Assembly (NCBI GenBank): GCA_027186245.1
Contig: CP114482.1
Span: 253,001 to 317,000, forward strand
Direction of reading: 5' to 3'
DNA: 64,000 nt
Source: Coriaria nepalensis
Lineage: Eukaryota > Streptophyta > Magnoliopsida > Cucurbitales > Coriariaceae
Shown here: in pieces, positions 11,672 through 24,700 of the stretch
Layout of the letters: every line of letters begins with the position of its first letter
Position numbering within the stretch: position 1 is the first letter of the stretch
Program-made: the position numbers and the translations under genes
The notes under the pieces: generated by a model
The model's database searches: none
What the model saw: the letters and a program-made list of their open reading frames with translations, nothing else
What the model was told of the DNA's origin: nothing

Positions 11672-12088
11672 TTATAACATCATGTTTCTAAATTCATCAA
11701 AATTAAGGATCCCATCACCGTTGAGATCAAATTAGAAATCATGATCTTACACTCATCAAGACTCTTAGACTTACCTAATCTACTAAGCATCCTCTTAAGG
11801 CTCTCTGGTCGAATACTCCCACAGCCTTCTACTTCTTTATACATCTTGAAGGCCTCCCTCAAATCTGTCAACTTCTCATCTTCACCCCCACCTTCAACAA
11901 ACTTCACAAAATCGTTCGAGTCCAACGATGCGTCTCCGTCGGAATCCAGCACCTTCACCACCGCTTTCATCTCCGCAATCAAAATCTCCCCGCCAATCGC
12001 TGCTATGCACTTTGATCTCCGTTTTGCCGTCTCCATTTTTATCAAAGTGGTTGAACACTCTTTCGTACAAGCTAACTTTAATCTCCAT
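11672..12088 (-). pseudogene. calmodulin-like EF-hand protein (CML), frameshifted
   Basis: Intronless CML relic of about 138 residues. Read across frames it gives MEIKVSLYERVFNHFDKNGDGK, then CIAAIGGEILIAEMKAVVKV with the EF-hand loop DSDGDASLDSNDF, then a degenerate third hand (MYKEVEGCGSI), then a fourth hand FDLNGDGILNFDEF. Two indels break it: one just after the first EF loop (about 12010-12027), where several bases of the expected SPSEL segment are lost, and a 1-base loss near 11726-11735 before the fourth loop. The domain pattern is that of the CML19/CML38-like group. Its place between the LysM receptor and the adenylate kinase matches Arabidopsis CML40. Either indel could be an assembly error; two together favour a pseudogene. 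Confidence 0.8.
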
Positions 12089-13604
12089 TTTTTAATGCTA
12101 TTAAATATCTTAAATCAGAATACAAAATCGATCTAGATTCATAACTTGGTTATGGATATATGGGAGGCAAGAGATAGGCCGCGTGAAGCGGTGATTGATT
12201 AATATATTGGTTGATTTTCTAAGGAAATTGGGAGGTAGGTTCGATCGTGGAAGATATTTCAAAAGATTTAACATAAGGAGAGAGAAATGGAAGAAGAGTC
12301 GCATTTTGCTGATATTTTCTGGATTGATCTCCAATCGTCAAAACTATCTCAACCAGACATCCAGAAACAGAGGAAGATCATTTTTTATGTTTTCATTTTG
12401 TTGACGTGTATTTCCGTCTGCTGCAAAGAGCTCCACCGCCTACGATGTGCTCCACGATCAGCGCTTATACTCACAAATAAGCCGTGGCCGGGGTGATGGT
12501 TGGCCAATCCCGCTTTGACGCTTTAGTTAATTTCTTAGAGAAGTGTGAAAGGGAAAATAGATATAATGCTTTGCTTCGTGCCCTAAAAAATGTTTTACGC
12601 ATTATTGTTATATCATTTAGTTTTTATATCCGAGTAAGGTTGGAAAATCTTAAACAGTTTTATATATGTCATGCTCTCATTGCTCAGTGTCATGTTTATT
12701 TCATGTCCCATGATAGGTGTCAGCGCACCTTCTATCTAATACAACAGAAATTTGTTTCTCACTCAGAACCATCTCAACATGTAACGGCGTCGCCCAAATC
12801 TGATACGCTAAGTGTGCATCCTCCACTCAGGTGTCAATAGCTTTCCACCTGTCAACTGTTTCAGTGTATTAGTGTTTAGGTCTGAGATGAGCAAGGAAAT
12901 ACTTGACTTAGCATCAACGCTTTATTATCCTACTAAACTATTGTCATGTTAACTAATGTTCCCTTTAACCCTATTTAACATCAGCCTCAATCATCATCTT
13001 CTCTTTGTATCATGTCTCATCCTCGGTTTCTCTTACTCAAGCTAGGGTTATAGATTTGAGACTATCCGAGCATCGGGCCCAATATATTTCATTGACTTTT
13101 TATGTTAATCCATAATCATGCAACAGTCAAATAGCTTAAGAAGTCTCCCTATCTCTCTCTCTATGTATATATTTAGTTTTAGCCGTGCGATACAAACATA
13201 TTTTATTTAATAATAAAAATTAAGTTACAGTCAAAATATTAAACTGAATAAAAAATTTAATGAAATGAAAACAACATTCATATAGAATTTCATTGTGCAA
13301 ATAGAAAAAGATGGACCGTCAAAAAAAACTTCACAATCTTAAGAATGAAAAAATAGGCTCAACAATGAAGTCGAGAATGAAAAAAATAAAATAAAAACAA
13401 CAATAAACATAATCTTTGATCTTAATAGGGTGGGAAAATTCTCTGTCCAATAGCATGACGACACTCGGCAAATATGCCACTAAACAAATCACTCCAACCA
13501 GTAACATGGCCGAATAGAGAGTGGTCAAACGGCGATCGCACAGTCAAGTCTTAAACCCTCGGCCCGCTGCTTACCTCCTTCAATTTTTCGCCTCCTCCTC
13601 CGCC
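12089..13604. other. intergenic between CML relic and adenylate-kinase-like gene
   Basis: AT-rich sequence without a convincing gene. An ORF at 12484-12840 has no family character. At 12400-12520 a hydrophobic stretch (FILLTCISVC) followed in another frame by STAYDVLHD recalls the start of a DUF538 protein, but the resemblance ends after about ten residues. The last 80 bases before 13605 should be leader sequence. Confidence 0.35.
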
Positions 13605-14840
13605 ATGTCCGGAATCATCCCTCTAAGAGCGGTTGCGCCACCACTGAGAAGCCTCAGCTGCACCTTCGCCCTCCTTGCGCGATATCGAGCTTATGCGTCA
13701 GCCGCAGCTGCTGCGCTCCGGAAAGATTTCTACGAAGAAGACGATGAGAGGTACGAGCGGCGTTTCGAGACGAGAACGATGGTGGACTCCGAAGTTTGGG
13801 TCCCAGAAAGAGGAGTACAGTGGTTAGTTATGGGAGATTCAGGGGCTAAGAAGCACTTGTATGCTAAGAGGCTCTCTGAGCTTCTGAACGTTCCTCACAT
13901 TTCTATGCGTAATCTTGTCGGTCAGGAGCTTAATCATCTCTCTTCTATCTACAAGCAGGTTTAATTTTTCTCGACCAAATCCAGTTGTATCGCTTTCTCT
14001 TTCTTCATTTCCTTACTCTGTTATTCTTCTTACTTATTTAATTTTCTCTCCTCGTGAAGATTGCAAAGGCAGTAAATGAAGGAAAGCTTGTTCCAGAGGA
14101 AATTATATTTGGGCTGTTGTCAAAGAGACTTGAAGAAGGTTACTGCAAGGGTGAAACTGGATTCATTCTTGATGGAATTCCACGAACAAGGATCCAAGCT
14201 GTAAGTTCTCTGCTCAAAGTTTACATTTTCGCACTCTTATCTTGTAATCACTTCTATGAATCCTGCGTTGATCACATGCCAATTGCTCCACCATTCTTGT
14301 TAGGGTCCTGAGTTGATTGTTTATATGAATTTTGGATTGTGGATATTTTCCACGACAGGAAATTCTGGACCAAATTGTAGATATCGATTTGGTTGTGAAT
14401 TTGAAATCCCAAGTAGTGAAAAGGAATCTAGGAACTGGTAACTATCATCCGATGAAAAGCTCGAGCAATCGGGAAATGGAAAGCTCAGCTGGCAGTTTAG
14501 GTGATCCATTGACAGAGGAGTTTCATACTTATACAGAGCAGGTATATGATTGAATTACATGCTGATATCGTAAAAATGTCCTTAAAAGAGCATAAAAGCT
14601 GAAATTTTCTGAGATTTTCCTGGTAATGAGCAATTTATTTATTTATACGTATTTATGTTTCTCTTTCAGAGCAAGCAATTGGACGATTACTACAGAAAAC
14701 ATAGGAAACTGGTAGATTTCCAGGTGACATCAACTCCTGGAGAAACATGGCAAGGATTATTGGCTGCATTGCATCTCCAGCATATCAATGCGGTTACCTC
14801 TTCACAGAAGAAGCTTACTGCTCGATTCGGGTCTTTCTGA
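13605..14840 (+). CDS. adenylate-kinase-like protein, predicted mitochondrial
   Basis: Four exons (13605-13958, 14060-14200, 14359-14541, 14670-14840) give 282 residues. The N-terminus is rich in Ala/Arg/Ser (ALLARYRAYASAAAAALRK), like an organelle transit peptide. The body matches the plant protein annotated as probable adenylate kinase 7, mitochondrial (At3g01820): VQWLVMGDSGAKKHLYAKRLS, ISMRNLVGQEL, IAKAVNEGKLVPEEIIFGLLSKRL, GFILDGIPRTRIQA and EILDQIVDIDLVVNL. The normal P-loop GxPGSGKGT is replaced by GDSGAKKH, so the key Gly-Lys-Gly-Thr is not intact, and no ordinary LID domain is visible. The NMP-binding segment and the DGIPR arginine are kept. Whether it catalyses ATP + AMP to 2 ADP is doubtful. 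The upstream frame is open to 13521 without an ATG; 13605 is the first ATG. Confidence 0.9.
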
Positions 14841-15372
14841 GGTGGATCGAGACTGGAATTATCTAATCCATATAGCATCTACATATGTATATGGTAAATG
14901 TAATGTGAGAAGACTCTTTCAAACCAAAATTGATTTCCATTGTTTATATTCCATTTTAAGTTTTGATCTTTTGAGCTGCATTTGTAGTTGTGTTGGAGAA
15001 ACTTAAATTTTGTAATGTACTGGTAAGAATAGCAGAAGGAGAGTAAGACTGCTCCTATTTGAATATTAATGTAAATATGAGCATTTTGCCATCTTCTCTC
15101 TACTTTGGGGAGCAATGATTATGCTGTCTAGTTCTAAGATTGATGTATCTTTAGTTTATACAACATGCTTGATCGAACTGCCCAAATTTCCCAGATTATA
15201 TGACGATCTTTAAACTGAGGTCAAAGACCCAGATTCACTAGTAATTCAATATCATTTCCCAAACGCTCCTATAAATTTCCTCCTCCAAACAAAATCCTAT
15301 CTTGGACCAAAAGGAAAAAGAACAAACTCCTAATCCACTAAAAGTTATGAGAGGAATTCATGAATATAAACA
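14841..15372. other. intergenic, convergent 3' ends
   Basis: AT-rich gap between the stop of the adenylate-kinase-like gene and the stop of the LRR receptor gene on the opposite strand. It presumably holds both 3' UTRs. No gene seen. Confidence 0.5.
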
Positions 15373-18192
15373 TTATGTTATGGAATCTAATTTCTGATCA
15401 GCATCCGCTGTGGCTTGGACTTGAGCAGCATATTGCAGGTTCCATAGAACATCCTCGAAAGAGGGGCGGGACAATTTTTCAAAACCTATGCATTTTTTCG
15501 TGATCGATATAACTCTTGATAAAGACTCTTGTGAGCATGTCATCAACACAATCGGATCTACAATTCTTCTTCTACCATCCAAACTTCCAAATGATGCCTG
15601 TTTCGTTCAACCAACCAATATCACAGAAACTTCAACAAAAATAATTTTAAAAAAAATATAAGGAAAGAAAGAAAAAACCATACCATGTCGTTCAGCAGTA
15701 ATGCCTCTCCTTTTCCGGTTACTATTGGTCCAACAAGCGATTCGAGTAATATATATCCAAAATTATAGACATCATTCTCCATACTTTTCCTGCTACTGCA
15801 ACAAAGAAAAAAAGAATTCCTAAACTTGTTAAAAACTACTTACAGAAAACTATTGAAAAGCATGCAGAAATCCTCAAGAAAGAAAAACCAGTGTTATACC
15901 TTGTTTTCAAGCCTTCTCCCTTGGCCTATAAAACAAAACGAATGCATAAGAGATTCTGGCTCAGAATCCGGAATACTTTGAAAATGTATGAACTAGCAAA
16001 GCAAGGTACCTCAAGCTTTTCGGTTTCTTCCCTGATAATAGACATGCCATAATCACTAAGCTTTGCAATCCGGTTTTCATCAAGCAATATGTTGTTTGTT
16101 TTCAATAGATTATTAAACGGACCAGGAATAACCCCAGAATGTAGAAAATGAACGGCCTTAGCAATTCCAATCAAAATCACCAATCTGTCCGACCAGTTTA
16201 GAGCCTTCTCTGAGCTTTCTTCTGCACGAGGATTAACAAAACAAATTGTTCGTGATAGTGATTACCCTCTTCTTAATTATATGTGTGTGATGATATAGAC
16301 TAACCTGACAAATAAGTACGATAATTCCCATTAGACACATATTCATAGACAAGAAAAACTTTGTTAGCACTAGTTGAATCATCTTGGCCACCACTGTGAA
16401 TACAATGACCCAAAAGGCCAACCAGATGTGGATGGTGAAGCCTAGAGAGCAAATCCAACCGAACTTTTAGGTTCAAGACCGAATATTTCTTCGACAAAGA
16501 GAGACACCTCACTGCAACATAGGACCCATTATCCAATTTTCCTGTATAAAGCTGACAAAAAGAAAGTAAGTTATATAGTCCAACTCCCAGTAGAATTTTT
16601 GCATCATTATCATTTCTTTTGTGGGGTTACCTTTCCTATGGATCCTTCTCCAAGAAACAGTGAATGATCGAAATTTTTTGTAATTTCCTTCAACTCTTCA
16701 AGAGAAAATGTTCGAGCAACTGGAGCAGCCTGTGTTCCCATCTTCACAGCTTGAGAAATAAACCCTGCCAAAAGGAATATATATCAATCAATTCAGCCCC
16801 TTCAATTGTAAAATTTGTACAAATCAACCCAGCATACTTACGGGCATTGGCAAGGAGCTCGGATGAAACGCTAGCAGGTGGATTATCTTGCAAAGCCTTG
16901 GACAAAACATTTGGTTCAAGTGCCCTTCTGGTCCGGTTTCTTCTTCGATACAGGAAGAGAACCCCTAATACTAAAAGCACTACTACAAGAATAGCTCCAC
17001 TAATGATAGCAACAAAAACAGCTGTTTCTTTTTCTCTAGACTTATCCCTTCTTGTCTTGGATTCTGTACAAAACGATGCCTGATGTTGATGTTGCGACTC
17101 GATGGAGAAACAATTCCCACCAAAATTAATCATTCTCTTGTCCGAATAATTGTCCAGGCAAGAAGGAAGATCACCTATCAACTTGTTACTAGAAATATCG
17201 ATAAAACCAAGTCTTTCCCCACAATTTAGATGGCTTGGAAGAGACCCGCTTAGTAAATTTGATGCTAAATTCAGATAAGTGATGTTCGGCAGAGAGAACA
17301 GGACAGGAGGGGGTGGTCCAGTCAAGCTATTGAATGATAAATCGAGGTGTTGAAGATTAACCATATTGCCAAAATGACTTGGGATTTTTCCTGAAAATCT
17401 GTTCTTGCTAAGTAGAGCTGTAATCAAAGTTTTAGGCAGGGTGGGAAGCTCAGAGTCTAACCGATTTTCTCGTAAATCCAATACATGCAAACTGGTTAAA
17501 GCACTAAGATCAGGTATGTTACCAGAAAGCTCATTGTGGTATAAAGCAAGATTAACAAGTGTTCGGACTTTGCATACCGAAAAAGGAAACTGACCCTTCA
17601 GTCTATTACTCCTCAAGCTCAGAATAGTGAGGTTTGAAAAAGAGTCTAACCAATCAGGAATAGTATCACTGAAGAAATTATCATCAAGAATCAGTGTGTT
17701 AATCTTAACCATTGTAGACATCTTTTCTGGGATTTGACCAAAGAAGAAATTAGAGCTCAAATCCAAAAGTTCAATGGAAGAAAGGCGGTGAATTTTATCA
17801 GGAAGCTGTCCCCAAATTCCCAAAGAAACCAAGCTAAGAACCCTTAAATTGGTCAACCTTGACAATGTGGTAACAAATGAATCAATGGAAAATCTTTCTG
17901 ATAGAGTCGAGTTCGGAATTGGGAATCCACGGAAATCACTAACCTTAGCAGGCTTATCTCCCATAACTCTTAATTCTGTGATTGAATTTTCCTGGCATGA
18001 GATGGCCATATGTTGTGTTGAAGAAATGCTGCATATATCTCCATTGTAATTTGCCAAAACCTCCATTGAAGAAGGGTACTCTAAGTACTTTCTCATTTGC
18101 AGAAGGACTTGCGTTTGAGAGGTTTGAAGTTGATGAGTAGTTGGTAGAAATAAAACCCATGAAATGGTAATGAGTAAGAAGAGATAACCCAT
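15373..18192 (-). CDS. LRR receptor-like pseudokinase (At3g03770/At5g14210-like)
   Basis: Seven coding exons (16852 is not used; the first is 16842-18192, then 16631-16764, 16305-16551, 16010-16221, 15900-15925, 15684-15795, 15373-15597) join in frame to 768 residues. Order: signal peptide MGYLFLLITISWVLFLP, an N-terminal cap (QTQVLLQMRKYLEYP), about ten leucine-rich repeats (residues ~100-350), TM helix at ~388-415, RRRNR stop-transfer, then a kinase-like domain beginning ARTFSLEELKEITKNFD. The catalytic Lys of VAVK is Arg (VAVRCL), the HRD loop is FNNLLKTNN, and DFG is DYG, so it should be catalytically dead. It matches the plant family annotated as probable inactive LRR receptor kinases. 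The fifth exon is only 26 nt. The ATG at 18192 is the first in frame. Ligand and partner are unknown. Confidence 0.9.
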
Positions 18193-21100
18193 TGAACAAA
18201 TTTTGCAGCACTGAACTCTAGAAAAGTATCGAAAGAAAACTCTGAGAAAATTCACCTGGAAATCTTACTCTTGGGGAGAAAAGAGGAAATTCATGAAACC
18301 AATCATCAAACCCAGATAGTAGTTTTAACTCTAGTAGCAGAAAGGAGCTGGAAAAACTAACCGGTTAGCTTGTTTCCTGGAAAACTCATGATGTTTAGGA
18401 AGAAGAAAAGGCTTGGTCAAAAACCCATGAAGGAAATCGAAGAAAGAAGAAAAGGGAAGTTATTGATCCAATGAAGGTTGATTGCTTCAATAAGATAATG
18501 TTGGAAATAGAGAGCAACACACATGAGAAGGAGACGAAAAAAGCAGAGAATTAGAGAATGGGGAAATGGATATAAAAATAAAAAATAAAATAAAACTCTA
18601 GCAAGTATTTATTCTTCTAAAAATGGAATATTGAAGGGTGTGATATTTACTTGATGGTAGTTGAAACGGGTCAGTGAGCAGAGAGAGGTGGAGCATTTAG
18701 TGCTGCTTATCAGCTTCTGTTAGGTAGTCTTCCTGACATTAATGGGGGGTCGGTTCATTGTGGAAGAAGGATTCGTACAAAGTGTGGGTTCTCTCTCTTG
18801 GCTGTGATCTTGAAGCAGAGCAAGCAAGAAAGGTTGTAGAAAAATTGCAGACAGAGCTGCCAGAATGTCCTAACATCTTCGTACTAATTGCAATATTGCC
18901 ATCACATGGGTATTTTGTTTTTTAATTGTTTCCTCACTTTCAAGCTTTTGTTTTGATTGACTTTATCTGGTTGTTCAATTTCTTTACTCAAATGTTACCG
19001 TTAACATAAGATATTAGAGTGGCAGTTTAGTCTAGCTCCGAAGTTGTTGTTTGATAATTAATATCTACTAAGTTCATAAAGTTTGGATCTTTCTTTCTCC
19101 TCTTCTTCTTTTTATTTTTTTGTCTTGATTGTGACAAGAATTTACCTCCTCCTGCAATAATCGGGTACTGTTCTGCAACTTGGGCAGTAGAGGAGAGAGA
19201 AGGAGGAGAGAGAAGGGTCGGGGGGGACAGTCTGCTTTTTTAATGTAGTTTCATCTTTTGACTCAATCCCCTGTACATTTTGGCATTTTGAAGCCAAATG
19301 CAACTGTTTATAAACAAAATCCATCCCACGTTATAAGGAGTGCTCTGTTTTTTGCTTTTGATAATGCGATTTAGACAAATATCAAAGCATTCACAAAAGT
19401 AATAATGAAATTGACCAATATCTGATTGCATGTAATTCAAGAATTTTTAAGATATAAAAGAAACTGGATTGATTTGAAGGCTTGAAAAGAAAGATGTCTC
19501 TATCAAATCAATAATACAGTGTTTTATATGATAAGCAATTTAATAAGAAAATAAACTTCCACAAAAAGAGAGATTCGTTAACCGTTACCACAATAGAGTT
19601 AATAGACGACACAAGGCCATCTGACAGAGACAATGATTCAAAAAAACAGGGCTCTAATTTTCATGACCACCATTTCAACTTTCTTTCAGCTAAAAAAAGG
19701 CTTCAAACAAAACACACTGCTTGTTAATAAAGTACAAAATGATCACGAGCCCAAAAACACCAAGAATAATCATGAATACTAAAAGACTCGAAGGAAATAA
19801 AGACATAGATTAACTTAGACAGACAGAATCAGAGCAAACAAAAAGTGCCAGAATGAATGCCCAGAGGTCCCCTTTATCTACAAACCCATCAATACATCAT
19901 TTTTTTATTTTTTTTTTTAATATTACAAATGTAACCCAATAGAGAAGACATCTAACTAAACCTAATCATATATTGTACTCAGAAGTTTGTTTTCTCAATT
20001 TTCCGTACAATGGAAATGGTTTGCTTCAGTCCTTTGATGCTCGATCAGTTAACAATCATGGAGAAAAAGAGCGTACCTTTACACAATAAATATATAGGTC
20101 TAACTTTCGACCAAGTGTTCAAAGACCATTCTTTTGTTCTACAGAAGGAACAAGAACTACAAATCCCTCAAGGGGTCTCTTTACATTCTCTCCTTCTTGA
20201 AGGTAGTGATTATGACTGACAATGGCATATAAGTCACCTATATATATGAACATAGGAGATCATTATTCATAGCTAATTCTTTATTTTTACAAACTTCTTC
20301 ACTATTTCAAACATATTTTCATGATCTACTAATCTTCCATAAAAATGGGTCCAGAATGATTTGGCACCACCACAAATTGGGTAAAATACAATATATTATA
20401 TAACTTATAAAAAGTTGCAATCATGTTTTTCCTTTTTGGGCACAAAACAAACCTTGGATTTTGCAGAAAGAATGTTGCTTTTGATGAGTGCAATAGGATT
20501 TGTAGGTACGTATCTGACAGTTCCAAAAGTACATTCAAGTTCATGGGCAGAGAGACATGAGAAAAAACCATATAATCCAAAAAATCATATTAATAATGCT
20601 CGTAAGTTACTACTAACAATGAACAATGATTAGATGCAACGAATTGTTGTTTCAAATTGTTGTTTTTTCTCCAAGGCCAAGATCATGAAGCAAAATGTTG
20701 AACCTCCACTTCACTTTCAGTCTAATTTATCAGTCGGAACAAGTACATACACCATAATCGAAGCATTAAAATCAAAACCAAATGAGAACTATTTACCATC
20801 AAAACCAAATGAGAACGTTAAATGATACACTTCTTGACTTTCCCCCTGCTGCTCTTTCCTCAGCTTCAAGCACAGTCACGTTCACACCATGTGGATTCCA
20901 ACTTGTATGCTGCACCAAGCCCGCAATAATTTATAGTAATACAATTTCAAATCACCATTTCAGACAAGCAAATCATACCCAAAAATGAAAAAAAAAAAAA
21001 AAGGACCATTTTGTGATGTGCCAAAACGTACCTAACACCAGGACCATTATAGTTATTTTTATATTAATTTTCCTCGTAATTTTCCGTTTAAATTCTAGTT

Positions 21101-21716
21101 TTATTATTTAAACTTATTTTTTATTTATTTAATTATTAGTTTCCCTTTAAATTGCTGACAGAGATGATGAAACCGGGCCACTGGGCTGTAGAGTTTTAGC
21201 ATTGACCCGACATTGATGGGCCTGTAGACTGTGGCGGGTACGTAATTAAGCCCAAATAAGTCTTAAGACGTGGTTTAAATACGTGGCTTTGATCCAACAC
21301 GTGGCTCTTTAGTTTGAACACGAGTCATAAGATAAAATATTTTTTACGGTAGTGGATAGAGATGGAAACCGCCAAAAAAGAAGGACGCTTTTTAGTTCTT
21401 ACCGCCAAGGAGATCCGTCACGTCGGTTCCCCCCCCCTCCCAAAAAAAAGAAGTCTCCGACCTGTCGTCTATAATTTTAAAATGGGATTTATTTATTATT
21501 ATTTCACAAAATCTTATTCCTTAAATTATTTTCAGTTTCAGAAGCTTCTCTAATTGGCAATTTCAATAATTTATTTTCTTTTTAAATTTTATTTGAATTT
21601 AATTTAATTTAATTTTGGTGCTGGCTTTCTTCGTACTCTTTCTTCTTCAGTAAGCAGTTTCATTTCCGTTTATCACTTCCATTTTTCACTCTCTGAATTT
21701 CAGAGTCAAGCTTCGC
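18193..21716. other. long intergenic region upstream of LRR receptor and RAD21
   Basis: About 3.5 kb with no convincing gene. The part next to 18193 should contain the leader and promoter of the minus-strand receptor gene, possibly with a leader intron. The ORFs at 20010-20219, 20415-20633 and 20634-20825 sit in low-complexity AT-rich DNA and show no family motif. There is a 19-bp direct repeat at 20771 and 20798. From 21150 to 21330 the sequence is less AT-rich and holds repeated ACGTGGC(T/C) words (G-box-like ABRE cores) that could belong to the RAD21 promoter. Confidence 0.4.
20771..20816. repeat. two-copy 19-bp direct repeat, 27-bp spacing
   Basis: The same 19 bases (atcaaaaccaaatgagaac) occur at 20771-20789 and 20798-20816. 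It is a short local duplication in intergenic DNA. Confidence 0.8.
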
Positions 21717-21768
21717 GGTTAGAAGAAGAAGCGAAGACGAAGACGAAGACGAAGAAGAAGAAGAAGTG
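21717..21768 (+). repeat. GAAGAC/GAA simple repeat in the RAD21 leader
   Basis: Purine-rich run of gaagac and gaa units a few bases upstream of the RAD21 start codon. It lies in the probable 5' UTR. Confidence 0.7.
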
Positions 21769-21783
21769 TATTATCAGTTTATC

Positions 21784-24700
21784 ATGTTCTACTCGCAATG
21801 TCTTATGTCGAGAAGAGGCTCTCTCAGGGCCATTTGGATCGCTGCTTATTGTTTCAAAAAGCTCAAGAAATCTCAGGTCACTCAGACTGATATATCCTTT
21901 TCCGTTGGTTCGTCTTCTTTCTCTTCTCTCCATTTCACATTCGGTTGATTTTTTTCTAAAGAATGAGAAGAAATTGGCATTTTCAAAGTTATCTGGTTTC
22001 TTAGCTTTTTATTTTTCCCGAGAAACAAACATAGGGTTATTTTCCCCCCTTTTTCTGTTTGCATATTTACTGTTATGTAAATTCCTCATATAATAGTGTT
22101 TTTCTCCCCTTTCTCGGTGCTTTTATCTTGTAAACTAGTTTCTTCTTAGCTACTAGCTACTATATGGAAAATAATCTTGTATAACAGTTTTTCACTGACA
22201 TCAAGTGAAGTGTACGTTATTGGGTAATGGTTTCTGCTATCTTTCAACTTTTGATTTCTCTCTTTTTTTTGTTTTTCCTTCTCATTTTTCACTTGTGCAG
22301 ATAAAATTTTGCGAGAAGAATGGGATATGATCGCATATAGAGTGCTAGCCTACCTTCTACTTGGCATTGTTCGAATATACTCGAAAAAAGTTGAATACCT
22401 CTTCAAAGACTGCAATGGTGTTCTAGCTAAACTCAACAATTTTGTGGTCAGTACAAAAGGTAGCTCAGAAATGGAAACCATGCGAGGGATGCCATTTTAT
22501 CTTATTACCGTGCCACAAACATTTGAACTTGATGCTTTTGACCTCGAGATTCTTGAGGATGTTGGCGAGTAAGTTGTTCAGTTTCTAAACCATAGTTATA
22601 CTGTCATTGTATTTTTATTTATATTTTTTTGGGAAATTAAAATTTCTTTTAACATGTTTTTTTTTTTTTTTGCTGACCAGAGGTAATATGGTGTCCCATG
22701 AAGAGATCTCGCTTAAAGGTATAGTTTGACGCTGTTGTACTTGAACCTTCAAAGTTCTGGTTTTAAAAAAAAAAAAAAAAACTGGTTTATAGATTGTTCT
22801 ACTGGCATTTTTTTGGTATGAAACAGAAACTTTTCATGGAAACGAGGTTATAGGGCACTACTCACTCGACTGGGTAATCTTGCCTCTTTTATGCTTTGTT
22901 CATAATTATTGCTCAAATGCCTTTTATATGCAGCAGCTATTGTTCTATCAAAGACGTTATTTGCATATTTCACCTTTTTGCAGCCTCATTGTGAGGAAAC
23001 TGATGACGCCTTTCACAATAATTGGAACTTTGATGACAACAGTACTGAAGAGTATGCAAATCAAATCCTTCTCATTTCCTTCCTGGTGATCTTAAATGCT
23101 CTGTTCTCGGTGATCATTCTTTTTTGCAGATACTTTTCATCTCACTGTATGGATATTGATATGGAGGCAAGCACGTCTTATAATTTAACCACCCCTGAGC
23201 AGCTTCAAATTGATGGGTCCTCCCGTAAAGAATGCTCTGGCCTTGAATTGGTTCCTAGTGTCGATAAAGAACCTCTACCCCTTGTGGAACAATCTGGTGG
23301 CATATACCAACCGGAAAGCACAGAGAAGCATCAGAGTGATATGTCCTGTCAAGAAGTAAATATCAACACTGAGACATGTTCTTTAAAAGAGAGAGAAGAT
23401 GAAGTTCATCAAACTGAAGTAGCATCGATAGTTGTTAAAGAAATGGTTCAGCCAGAAAATGAAAACCTTCAGTTAATTGATGAAGAACATAATCTTGGAA
23501 ACTTAGAAAGCAGCGTGGAGATTCTTAGAGATCATACTTCAAACCAAGGAGAATGCATGGTCTTTGACGTGTCTTATGGGCCTGTGGATTCTATAGATTT
23601 TGTTCTACCGTTTAGCCATGAGCATCATAATGATCCAGAGGAGTTGAAATTTTTCGAAATGACATTATTGCAGAGAAAGCATCCTGATGTTTCAGATGAT
23701 CCAGAGGAGTCTATATTTTCGGAGAGGACATTATCGAAGAGAAAGCATCTTGATGTTTCAGAGGACCCTCAGCTTTCCATTTCATTCCATGGGACCCCTC
23801 AATCTATGTTACCAGATACTTCAGGTTCAATTTCAATATAACAGACACTCTTTCTTCTCCCCATCCCCTTCCTCTTTCTTTTCCAAATTTGTACGATTTT
23901 GAACTATTTATGCTTATTATAGGACTATATTGCAGGAAAAATGATGCTCGAGTTCATGGCAATTCCCACACCAGCTGCTCAGGAGCGTCCTAAGCTTTCA
24001 AGGAAAAGAAAATGTATCATTGATGATTTGATAGTCTTGCCTAATGAGTATGTTATACTACATATTTTAGCTCCATGGGGTCAAATTTTCTAAGGAACTT
24101 CTTTATTATAAACCCGCCCTAGATTTTTCTGAATAGCCAAGTGTAACCGAGAAAATGGATTAGGAAAAATGAAGATTATATGGTGATAGTATACAATACC
24201 TTTTGCAGAATAGTTAGGAAAAGTATACATGACGCCCGTGATTTGGTTTCTAAACGGAGAAAAGCTCCTCATACTGTTCTTGCTGCTTGGAAAGCCAGAA
24301 TACCTGCTAATCTCTCCCACTGGTTCTCAGAGTCTCCGCTATTATCTTGTAAGTTTCGTACACTTCTTTTCTGTGTTTTCTCCATCTTTTCTCTTTTCAC
24401 CATATCTTTCTGCAGGTGTTTCCGAAGAGCTTAGATCCCTCTTCCGCATGACTGGACAGAATATTATAGAATCACTTGAAATCGATGAATTTTCGGAAAA
24501 GTTTCATGTTCCAAGTCCTCCTCCGACTTTTGATGGATCCAATCAGATAACTCCAGAAACACATGGCAGAACAGAAGAGTTTCTGGAGAATCTAAACAGA
24601 TCAGAGTCTTCATCTGTTAATAGATCAGAGCAAATGAAATCCCTTGGAAATTTGGATGTGCCTGAACCTCTTAATTTTGCCAGAAATGACCAAGTAGAAA

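Noticed and set aside
12400..12840. Possible DUF538-like start and a 118-residue ORF
   Set aside because: STAYDVLHD resembles DUF538 for about ten residues only, in a different frame from the hydrophobic stretch, with no continuation.
20010..20825. Three successive ORFs that might encode a small secreted peptide
   Set aside because: No signal peptide plus cleavage motif of a known peptide family; frames do not join by good splice sites.
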